In this document: positions 1-7,247 of the stretch, piece by piece
Layout: each line of letters begins with the position of its first letter
Position numbering within the stretch: the first letter of the stretch is position 1
NCBI GenBank assembly: GCA_028714875.1
Contig: JAQTLN010000011.1
Coordinates: 1-64,000, forward strand
From: Gallionellaceae bacterium
GTDB taxonomy: Bacteria > Pseudomonadota > Gammaproteobacteria > Burkholderiales > Thiobacillaceae
Direction: 5' to 3'
Length of the DNA stretch: 64,000 bases
Position numbers and translations under genes: made by a program
Notes under the pieces: model-generated
Told to the model about the DNA's origin: nothing
Seen by the model: the letters and a program-made list of their open reading frames with translations, nothing else
The model's database searches: none

Positions 1-2
1 TG

Positions 3-86
3 CGGGAGACCCTGGAGAAGCTGCCGGCTTGGCCGAATAGCCGGATCGATGAGCTGCTGCCGTTGCGGGGCGTTTCCAACTCCTGA
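3..86 (+). pseudogene. C-terminal tail of an IS66-family transposase (cut by window edge)
   Basis: An open frame enters from the left edge and ends at TGA 84-86. It reads RETLEKLPAWPNSRIDELLP and then a short divergent tail. This resembles the C-terminal domain of IS66 transposases, which typically ends in LPxxPNxRIDELLPxxW. The final W is missing and the tail is replaced by RGVSNS, so the end of the gene may have been altered by the junction with the repeat array that starts about 40 bp later. Whether the rest of the gene is intact cannot be seen here. Confidence 0.6.
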
Positions 87-126
87 CTTGCGGGCTTTCG
101 TACTGGTGGGACGGCTGGACGCTTAC

Positions 127-1290
127 GCGGCTTCATCGCTACCTGGCGATCCAACTCCAAGCTTGAGCGGGACGATCGTCAGGTAGTCGCCGCGCGCCAA
201 CCTGGCCTACGCCGGCGGCACGGGCGTTACGGCCGTAGGCCAGGTTGCGGCTTCATCGCTACCTGGCGATCCAACCCCAAGCTTGAGAAGGATGGTCGTC
301 AGGTAGCCGCTACGCGCCAACCTGACCTACGCGGGCGGCGCGGGCATTACGACCGTAGGCCAGGTTGCGGCTTCATCGCTACCTGGCGATCCAACCCCAA
401 GCTTGAGCGGGACGATCGTCAGGTAGTCGCCGCGCGCCAACCTGACCTACGCGGGCGGCGCGGGCTTTACGGCTGTAGGCCAGGTTGCGGCTTCATCGCT
501 ACCTGGCGATCCAACCCCAAGCTTGAGAGGGACGGTCGTCAGGTAGTCGCTACGCGCCAACCTGACCTACGCGGGCGGCGCGGGCATTACGACCGTAGGC
601 CAGGTTGCGGCTTCATCGCTACCTGGCGATCCAACCCCAAGCTTGAGTGGGACGATCGTCAGGTAGCCGCTGCGCGCCAACCTGACCTACGCCGGCGGCA
701 CTGGTGTTACGACCGTGGGCCAGGTTGCGGCTTCATCGCTACCTGGCGATCCAACCCCAAGCTTGAGCGGGACGATCGTCAAGTAGCCGCTGCGCGCCAA
801 CCTGACCTACTCGGGCGGCGCGGGCATTACGACCGTAGGCCAGGTTGCGGCTTCATCGCTACCTGGCGATCCAACCCCAAGCTTGAGCGGGACGATCGTC
901 AGGTAGTCGCTGCGCGCCAACCTGACCTACGCCGGCGGCACGGGCATTACGACCGTAGGCCAGGTTGCGGCTTTATCGCTACCTGGCGATCCAACCTCAA
1001 GCTTGAGAGGGACGGTCGTCAGGTAGTCGCTACGCGCCAACCTGACCTACGCGGGCGGCGCGGGCGTTACGGCCGTAGGCCAGGTTGCGGCTTCATCGCT
1101 ACCTGGCGATCCAACCTCAAGCTTGAGTGGGACGATCGTCAGGTAGTCGCTACGCGCCAACCTGATCTACGCTGGCGGCGCGGGCGTTACGGCCGTAGGC
1201 CAGGTTGCGGCTTTATCGCTACCTGGCGATCCAACCCCAAGCTTGAGCGGGACGATCGTCAGGTAGTCGCTGCGCGCCAACCTGACCTAC
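127..1290 (+). repeat. REP/BIME tandem array 1: about 9.7 units of exactly 120 bp
   Basis: The unit repeats with a fixed 120-bp period and no visible indels. One unit (235-354) is a 33-nt hairpin A on the plus strand, a 30-nt spacer containing AAGCTTGAG, a 33-nt hairpin B in the opposite orientation, and a 24-nt GC-rich spacer. Hairpin A is GTAG followed by stem GCCAGGT/ACCTGGC. Hairpin B, read on the minus strand, is GTAG followed by stem GTCAGGT/ACCTGAC. A 5' GTAG at the foot of an imperfect hairpin, in alternating orientation, is the hallmark of REP elements paired as BIMEs. The first hairpin A is truncated. No protein-coding gene is supported between 87 and 1393. Confidence 0.93.
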
Positions 1291-1393
1291 GCCGGCTGCT
1301 CAATCACGGACTGCTTCAAGTTGAAGTACTCTGCGGATGCATCAATGGCTTGCGTCATCGGCGCCCAGTTCGCGCATACGCGTGCTGAAAGTT

Positions 1394-1576
1394 TCAAAGC
1401 GGCTCACCCGCCAATTGCCGCTTTGCCTTCAGATAGTTACTGAAATGTTGTTTCCAGCGGATATCCGGCGGTACCGATTCGATCACGGCCAAGGGTCTTG
1501 ATCCCGTCAGCCATGATTGGAAGCGAACGCTAGCACGACGGCTCAAGATGTTGCGCTTCTTTGGCGAGAATGCCAC
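1394..1576 (-). pseudogene. Short ORF, possible remnant of an HI0074-like nucleotidyltransferase partner
   Basis: A 60-aa frame from a GTG begins 12 bp after the MBL gene stop. Residues PDIRWKQHFSNYLKAKRQL resemble the N-terminus of nucleotidyltransferase substrate-binding proteins of the HI0074 type (usually xxRWKQRFxNFxKAxxxL). The similarity breaks off at a stop, and another frame continues with plausible residues (SRFETFSTRMRELGADDASH), which suggests a frameshifted or truncated remnant. It lies between the MBL gene and repeat array 1. It could also be chance; no function is claimed. Confidence 0.3.
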
Positions 1577-1587
1577 TTCAATGGTTT

Positions 1588-3012
1588 TCAGGGCACGAGG
1601 ACGTCCGTCAGCGGATGCCGTTGCCTGAGCGCCGTTGCCAGGGCCTGCTTGGCGCTGTCATCACCATGCACCAGGCGGATTTGTTTTGGTTTGCCGCGCA
1701 TGCGGCCGATGAAGTTGAGCAGGTCTTTCTGATCGGCGTGGGCGGAGTAGCCGCCGAGGGTGTGGATGCCGGCGAGGATGTCGTGGCGCTGGCCATCGAG
1801 TATCACGTAGCCACCCTTGGGGCCGTATTTCTGGATGTCTCTGCCCGGGGTGCCCGCCGCCTGGTAGCCGACGAACAGAACGTCGTGGCGTGGGTCGCCG
1901 AGCATGGCCTTGAGGTAGTTGACGATGCGGCCACCGCTGCACATGCCGCTGGCGGCGATGACGATGGCGGGGCGGGCGGTGCGTGCCAGGTAGTCCACCG
2001 TTTGCAGGTGGGTGGCATGGTCGTCGATGGTGGTGAGTTGTTCGAAGGCCAGGGGGTGGCGGCCAGCGGCCAGTTTGCGCCGGGCTTCGTTGTCCCAGTG
2101 TTCGCGCAGTTGTGCGTAGCCGGCGGTGAAGTCCGCCGCTAGAGGGGAGTCGACGATGATGTCCAGGTCGTCCCAATTCACGCCAGGCGCGGCGGGGCGC
2201 TGGCGGTTTTTGTGGATAATCTCTTCCAGCTCGTAGAGCAACTCCTGGGTGCGGCCGATGCTGAAGGCGGGAATGAGCACCGTGCCTTTGTTGCCGAAGG
2301 CGTGTTCGCACAGGGCTTGCAGGCGCTTGCGGCGGTCTTTTCGGCTTTCGTGGGTGCGGTCGCCATAGGTGCTTTCCAGGACGACGACATCGGCGGCATA
2401 GGGGGATTTGGGCGCGGGCAGCAGGGGAGTGTAAGGGGCGCCCAAGTCGCCGGAGAACACGATGCGTTGCTTGCCTTTACCCTGCTTCAACTCGAATTCG
2501 ACGTAAGCGGAACCGAGGATATGGCCGGCGGGGGAAAGCTTGACGCGCAACCCCGGGTCACCCGCGATGGCGGTGTGCCACTGCTTGTAGGGCAAGGCGA
2601 TGATCTGCTGGCGCATCTGCGCCAGGAAGCGGTCGATGAGGGTTTGGTTCCGGGTGAAGCCGATTTTGAGGGCATCTTCCAGCACCAGCGGCAAGAGTAC
2701 GGCGGAGGCCTGGCTACATAATATCGGCCCACGGAAACCGGCGGCCAGCAGGTAAGGAATGCGCCCGACATGGTCGATGTGAACATGGGTGACCACCAGG
2801 GCACGCACCTGATCGACAGGGAAAGTGATGTTGAGCCGATCGGCGCCGGCACCCTCGCTGGAAGTCTCCGCACCCTGAAACAGGCCACAATCCACCAGCA
2901 CGGACTGGCCATCGCCCAGGGCAAGTTGGTGGCAGGAGCCGGTGACACCATTGACGGCGCCGTGGTGGGTGATTGCGTATGGAGGGTTCGTGATTGTTGC
3001 AGTAGCACACAT
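1588..3012 (-). CDS. MBL-fold/beta-CASP RNA-processing nuclease
   Basis: This 474-aa protein has the metallo-beta-lactamase signature THVHIDHVGR near residue 75, further metal-site elements GHILGSA and FSGDLGAP, then STYGDR and the beta-CASP region, with IAASGMCSGGR and a C-terminal GGYSAHAD motif typical of the RMMBL segment. Proteins of this architecture (CPSF73/YsiH-like) act on RNA as endo- or exonucleases in the cytoplasm. The start ATG at 3012 is preceded by GGAGG at good spacing. The gene sits inside the REP island, between array 1 and the hairpin cluster upstream of the RAYT gene. The family is clear; the RNA target is unknown. Confidence 0.85.
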   Translation of the reverse strand: MCATATITNPPYAITHHGAVNGVTGSCHQLALGDGQSVLVDCGLFQGAETSSEGAGADRLNITFPVDQVRALVVTHVHIDHVGRIPYLLAAGFRGPILCSQASAVLLPLVLEDALKIGFTRNQTLIDRFLAQMRQQIIALPYKQWHTAIAGDPGLRVKLSPAGHILGSAYVEFELKQGKGKQRIVFSGDLGAPYTPLLPAPKSPYAADVVVLESTYGDRTHESRKDRRKRLQALCEHAFGNKGTVLIPAFSIGRTQELLYELEEIIHKNRQRPAAPGVNWDDLDIIVDSPLAADFTAGYAQLREHWDNEARRKLAAGRHPLAFEQLTTIDDHATHLQTVDYLARTARPAIVIAASGMCSGGRIVNYLKAMLGDPRHDVLFVGYQAAGTPGRDIQKYGPKGGYVILDGQRHDILAGIHTLGGYSAHADQKDLLNFIGRMRGKPKQIRLVHGDDSAKQALATALRQRHPLTDVLVP

Positions 3013-3088
3013 ATGGGTACCTCCCGTGTTATTGCCGCGTCAGCGGGCATCGAGTTGGGTGTGATTTTAGTCGTAGGGCTGTTGGATC

Positions 3089-3291
3089 GTCAGGTAGCGA
3101 TGAAGCCGCAACCTGACCTACGTCGTCTTCGCAGGTGCAGCCATCCCCAGTAGGTCAGGTTGGCGCGCAGCGACTACCTGACGTAGCGCGCCGCTCAAGT
3201 TGGATCGTCAGGTAGCGATGAGGCCGCAACCTGACCTACTCGGGAATATTCACGCTTGCGTTGTAGGCCAGGTTGCCGGAGGCTACCTGGC
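3089..3291. repeat. REP cluster upstream of the RAYT gene (four hairpins)
   Basis: Four GTAG-footed hairpins of the same family as the arrays alternate in strand: 3089-3121 (minus), 3150-3182 (plus), 3207-3239 (minus) and 3263-3291 (plus). The first three have a 33-nt form with stem GTCAGGT/ACCTGAC. The last is a 29-nt form with stem GCCAGGT/ACCTGGC and inner stem GCC/GGC. The cluster fills the divergent intergenic region between the MBL gene and the RAYT gene, so promoters of both genes must lie in or around it. Confidence 0.9.
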
Positions 3292-3316
3292 ACTCCAGAC
3301 ATCAAACCTCCACGCC

Positions 3317-3820
3317 ATGTCCAACCTGCGCCGCTACCCCAACCTTGGCCATCCGGTATTTCTCACCTTGGTTTGCCGCGACCGTGCGGCGCATCTAGGC
3401 AGCGACAATGCGAAGACGTTGTTTCTCGAAGTGTTGCGTGGTCTCAAGCAGGAACAGCCGTTCCGACTGCACGCACATGTTCTGCTGGATGACCATGCTC
3501 ATCTGTTGCTGACCCCGGAAGATGGTAATTTCTCCGCGATCGTGCAGCGCTTGAAATTGCGTTTCACGCGGCGCTTGAAGCGAGGGGAATCGGCTTCCCT
3601 CTGGCAACCGCGCTTCTGGGATCACTGCATTCGCGATGCCGATGATCTCGCCCGGCATCTCGACTACATCCACTACAACCCGGTGAAACATGGACTGGCC
3701 CGATGCGCGACGGAATATCCCTGGTCTTCTTTGCGTGCACATATCGAGCGCGGACATTACCCGGCGGATTGGGGTAGTTCAGGCATGCCAGGGCAACTGG
3801 CCGGGATGGAGTTGGAGTAA
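3317..3820 (+). CDS. REP-associated tyrosine transposase (RAYT, Y1 HUH family)
   Basis: This 167-aa protein belongs to the IS200-like Y1 transposase family. It has the HUH metal-binding motif HAH at residues 60-62 (context LLDDHAHLLL) and the candidate catalytic tyrosine in DYIHYNPVKHGL near residue 117. WQPRFWDH and WSSLRAH also match RAYT proteins. Known RAYTs bind and cleave single-stranded REP hairpins carrying a 5' GTAG foot. The ORF track begins at 3200, but that extension reads through a REP hairpin. ATG 3317 starts the conserved domain (MSNLRRYPNLGHPVFLTLV). The gene is single copy and flanked on both sides by cognate-looking REPs. All key residues are present, so it may be active. 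Confidence 0.9.
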   Translation: MSNLRRYPNLGHPVFLTLVCRDRAAHLGSDNAKTLFLEVLRGLKQEQPFRLHAHVLLDDHAHLLLTPEDGNFSAIVQRLKLRFTRRLKRGESASLWQPRFWDHCIRDADDLARHLDYIHYNPVKHGLARCATEYPWSSLRAHIERGHYPADWGSSGMPGQLAGMELE

Positions 3821-3842
3821 TGGCAAGTTTGAGGGAACGATC

Positions 3843-4097
3843 GTCAGGTAGCCTCCGGCAACCTGACCTACGCTGGCGGCACAAGCGTTACGGCCGTAGG
3901 TCAGGTTGCAGCTTCATCGCTACCTGACGATCCAACTTGAGCGGCACTATCGTCAGGTAGTCGCTACGCGCCAACCTGACCTACGCCGGCGACACAAGCG
4001 TTACGGCCGTAGGTCAGGTTGCGGCTTCATCGCTACCTGACGATCCAACTTGAGCGGCACTGTCGTCAGGTAGTCGCTACGCGCCAACCTGACCTAC
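3843..4097. repeat. REP cluster downstream of the RAYT gene (five hairpins)
   Basis: Five GTAG-footed hairpins alternate in strand: 3843-3871 (minus, the 29-nt form with inner stem GCC/GGC), 3896-3928 (plus), 3952-3984 (minus), 4009-4041 (plus) and 4065-4097 (minus). Between 3896 and 4097 the spacing is a shorter version of the array unit, about 113 bp. The last hairpin overlaps the stop codon of the phosphohexomutase gene. The cluster fills the convergent gap between the RAYT gene and that gene. Confidence 0.9.
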
Positions 4098-5524
4098 GAG
4101 GTATCACGAGACAGGCGGGCCAGACACGTTGTCGCGAGTTCCACTGCGCGTTCCTGGTTGTCGGCCTCGGCATAGCAGCGCAGCTCCGGGGCGTTACCGG
4201 AGGGACGCAGGTGGATGATTTCACCGTTCTCGAAGGTAATGCGCAGGCCGTCGGTTTGATTCATTTCCTTGGGCTCGCCGCACAAGGCGCCCAATAAATC
4301 GGCCAGGGCGGATTTCGACGCGACCAGTTGTTGCAGCAGTTGCCGGCTGCGTTCGCTGGGAAAGGATTGCAGGCGGTCGCTGGCTGTGTAGCGAGGCGGC
4401 AGGCCAAGGCTCAATTGCGATAGCTTGAGCCCCTGCGCGCGCGCGCTGACCAGGAGGGCGAGCATCGGCAACACGGCATCACGGGTGGGCAGGGCATGCA
4501 GGATGCGGCCGTCTTTTTCCAGACAGCTGCCGAGCAGGAAGCCGCCATTGGCTTCGAAGCCCGCGATGTTTTGGGTGCCCGACGCCGCCAGGTGTTCCAT
4601 CGCTTCAATCACATAGGGGGAGCCGATGCGGGTCCGCATAACTTGTTTGAAGACACCGGATTTTTCGATGGCGGTGTTGCAACTGACCGGGGTTGCGAGC
4701 GCTTCGGCACCGAGGTAGCGGGCGCACAGGAGCCCGACGATGTCGCCGCGAAACCAGTTGCCCTGTTCGTCGCCGATCAGAGGCCGGTCGGCGTCGCCGT
4801 CGGTGGACAGGATGGCGTCGAAACCATATTCGGCGGACCAGCGGCGTGCTTGCTGGACATCGGCTTCGCTGACGGCTTCGGTATCAATGGGAGTGAATTC
4901 GTCAGTGCGACCGAGGGAAATCACTTCAGCGCCTAGCGCTTCGAGTAGTTCCCGCAGCAGATCACGCGCGACGCTGGAGTGTTCATAAAAGCCGAGGCGC
5001 ATGCCGGCCAGGGCCTGGGGCGGGAAGAAGTCCAGATAGCGATCCAGGTACATCCGGCGGACGGCGGGATTGACTGCCGGCAGCATGGTGCTCAGGCCCT
5101 GCTCGGGCAGTTGCACGTCGGCCACCGCAATGCCGGCTTCATCCGACTTGGTGATTTCGCCCGTGGCGCGATAAAACTTGATGCCGTTGCGATCGAAGGG
5201 AATGTGGCTGCCGGTGACCACGAGCGCGGCGACGCCTTGCTCCTGGGCATAGTAGGCGAGCGCGGGGGTGGGCAGTGGCCCGCAGTAATCAATCTCCAGG
5301 CCGGCATGGCGGATGGCGGCCGCGCAGGCTGCGGCGATTTCGGGGCTGCTCGGGCGCAGGTCGATTCCCAACGCAACGCGGCTGCCGGCGGGCGCTGCGA
5401 TTACTTGCAGAAACGCGGTGGTGTAGGCGTAGCAAACCGCATCGGTCATGTCGGCTACCAGGCCGCGCGCGCCGCTGGTGCCGAAGCGCACGCCGCTGGA
5501 GTCCATGAGAGTTTGGATTTTCAT
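4094..5524 (-). CDS. Phosphomannomutase/phosphoglucomutase family enzyme
   Basis: This 476-aa protein is an alpha-D-phosphohexomutase, which interconverts hexose 1- and 6-phosphates and feeds nucleotide-sugar synthesis. It has the catalytic serine loop VTGSHIP (Ser106), the Mg-binding loop DGDADRP (Asp242, 244, 246), a sugar-specificity loop GFEANGGF and the phosphate-binding loop RPSGNAPELRCYAE near the C-terminus, in the usual four-domain order. The loop reads TGSHIP where most members have TASHNP. Its position near the exopolysaccharide genes suggests it supplies mannose or glucose precursors. Its stop codon TAG is formed by the GTAG foot of a REP hairpin. Mannose versus glucose preference cannot be decided from sequence alone. 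Confidence 0.88.
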   Translation of the reverse strand: MKIQTLMDSSGVRFGTSGARGLVADMTDAVCYAYTTAFLQVIAAPAGSRVALGIDLRPSSPEIAAACAAAIRHAGLEIDYCGPLPTPALAYYAQEQGVAALVVTGSHIPFDRNGIKFYRATGEITKSDEAGIAVADVQLPEQGLSTMLPAVNPAVRRMYLDRYLDFFPPQALAGMRLGFYEHSSVARDLLRELLEALGAEVISLGRTDEFTPIDTEAVSEADVQQARRWSAEYGFDAILSTDGDADRPLIGDEQGNWFRGDIVGLLCARYLGAEALATPVSCNTAIEKSGVFKQVMRTRIGSPYVIEAMEHLAASGTQNIAGFEANGGFLLGSCLEKDGRILHALPTRDAVLPMLALLVSARAQGLKLSQLSLGLPPRYTASDRLQSFPSERSRQLLQQLVASKSALADLLGALCGEPKEMNQTDGLRITFENGEIIHLRPSGNAPELRCYAEADNQERAVELATTCLARLSRDTS

Positions 5525-5572
5525 AGGGTCTGGTTGCTTGTTAATAGATTGCTGAAAGTTTGATTGTGGATC

Positions 5573-6685
5573 GCCAGGTAGCGATGAAGCCGCAACCTGG
5601 CCTACGGTCGTAATGCCTGCGCCGCCCGAGTAGGTCAGGTTGGCGCGTAGCGACTACCTGACGTTCGTCCCGCGCAAGCTTGAGGTTGGATCGCCAGGTA
5701 GCGATGAAGCCGCAACCTGGCCTACGGCCGTAAAGCCTGTGCCGCCCGCGTAGGTCAGGTTGGCGCGTAGCGTCTACCTGACGTTGGTATCGCTCAAGCT
5801 TGGGGTTGGATCGCCAGGTAGCGATGAAGCCGCAACCTGGCCTACGGTCGTAACGCCTGTGCCGCCCGCGTAGGTCAGGTTGGCGCGTAGCGTCTACCTG
5901 ACGTTGGTATCGCTCAAGCTTGGGGTTGGATCGCCAGGTAGCGATGAAGCCGCAACCTGGCCTACGGCCGTAACGCCCGCGCCGCCGGCGTAGGTCAGGT
6001 TGGCGCGTAGCGACTACCTGACGATCGTCCCGCTCAAGCTTGGGGTTGGATCGCCAGGTAGCGATAAAGCCGCAACCTGGCCTACGGCCGTAACGCCCGC
6101 GCCGCCCACGTAGGTCAGGTTGGCGCGTGGCGACTACCTGACGATCGTTCCTCTCAAACTTGGGGTTGGATCGCCAGGTAGCGATGAAGCCGCAACCTGG
6201 CCTACGGTCGTAACGCCCGCGCCGCCGGCGTAGGTCAGGTTGGCGCGCAGCGACTACCTGACGTTCGTCCCGCTCAAGCTTGAGGTTGGATCGCCAGGTA
6301 GCGATAAAGCCGCAACCTGGCCTACGGTCGTAACGCCCGCGCCGCCGGCGTAGGTCAGGTTGGCGCGTGGCGGCTACCTGACGATCGTCCCGCTCAAGCT
6401 TGGGGTTGGATCGCCAGGTAGCGATAAAGCCGCAACCTGGCCTACGGCCGTAACGCCCGCGCCGCCGGCGTAGGTCAGGTTGGCGCGTGGCGACTACCTG
6501 ACGATCGTCCCACTCAAGCTTGAGGTTGGATCGCCAGGTAGCGATGAAGCCGCAACCTGGCCTACGGCCGTAACGCCCGCGCCGCCGGCGTAGGTCAGGT
6601 TGGCGCGTAGCGACTACCTGACGATCGTCCCTCTCAAGCTTGGAGTTGGATCGCCAGGCAGCGATAAAGCCGCAACCTGGCCTAC
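5573..6685 (-). repeat. REP/BIME tandem array 2: 9.3 units of exactly 120 bp, inverted relative to array 1
   Basis: This is the same 120-bp unit as array 1, but the consensus reads on the minus strand. It holds ten A hairpins (first 5573-5605, last 6653-6685) and nine B hairpins, again with no length variation. Single-base differences between units cluster in the spacers and loops. The array occupies almost all the space between the phosphohexomutase start and the RfaH-like gene stop, ending 13 bp from that stop. A 385-aa frame is open through it only because 120 is a multiple of three. Confidence 0.93.
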
Positions 6686-6698
6686 GGCCGGCTGTCAC

Positions 6699-7214
6699 TC
6701 AGGCGGCGACGAGGTGGTTGGCGGGGATCATGATCTGCTTTTCCCGGCCAAGCAGCGTCAGCAGCACGGCAACGCGTTCATCGGCGACATTCGAAACCAG
6801 CCCGGACAATCCTTTCAAGGGGCCGTCCGCGACCACAACCCGCACCCCCACCGCGAAGAGCGCGGCTTTGTCCGCCACTTGGCGCCCGCTCTGTTCAGCC
6901 AGTTCGCGTATCGCTTCGACCGCGGCATCGCTCAGCGTGGCGACCTCGCCGCCAAAACGAACCAAGCCAAGAACGCCGGGTGTACTCCGTATCGGGGCGA
7001 TGCTCTGTCCGTCACGGCCGCGGCGCACGAAGCAGTAGCGCGGGAACATGACTTGTTCCGTTCTGCTCCATGCCTCTTTCTTGCGCTCCCAATGAGCCAG
7101 CATGGGCAGGTAGACCGCGTAGCCTTGCTCGTTCAGCCGAGCCAGAGCTTTGGCTTCCTGCCGGGGTTTGGTTTGGCAGACATACCAGGCTTGAGCGGGG
7201 GTGGACGTGGACAT
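6699..7214 (-). CDS. NusG/RfaH-family transcription antiterminator of the exopolysaccharide locus
   Basis: The protein is about 171 aa from ATG 7214. It has a NusG N-terminal domain (AWYVCQTKPRQEAKALARL, then YLPML and FPRYCFVR) and a C-terminal KOW-like domain (GVRVVVADGPLKGLSGLVSN). NusG paralogues of this size bind elongating RNA polymerase and help it transcribe long surface-polysaccharide operons. The ORF track starts at TTG 7238; the ATG eight codons later fits the conserved start better. It is the last gene of the minus-strand EPS run, 33 bp after the Wzc gene. I did not find a clear ops element. Confidence 0.85.
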   Translation of the reverse strand: MSTSTPAQAWYVCQTKPRQEAKALARLNEQGYAVYLPMLAHWERKKEAWSRTEQVMFPRYCFVRRGRDGQSIAPIRSTPGVLGLVRFGGEVATLSDAAVEAIRELAEQSGRQVADKAALFAVGVRVVVADGPLKGLSGLVSNVADERVAVLLTLLGREKQIMIPANHLVAA

Positions 7215-7247
7215 CAGAGCTCTTGCCGCGCGTGACAACCCAATTGA

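Noticed and set aside
127-1290. CRISPR array
   Set aside because: Repeat and spacer lengths look CRISPR-like, but the spacers are the same in every unit, repeats alternate in orientation, and no cas gene is present.
3200-3316. 39-residue N-terminal extension of the RAYT
   Set aside because: It translates a REP hairpin pair; the conserved domain begins at ATG 3317.
5541-6698. 385-aa ORF with a 40-residue repeat
   Set aside because: It is array 2 read in one frame. The unit is 120 bp, a multiple of three, so one stop-free frame persists. The DNA shows hairpin structure and its 40-residue unit is rich in Arg and Gly.
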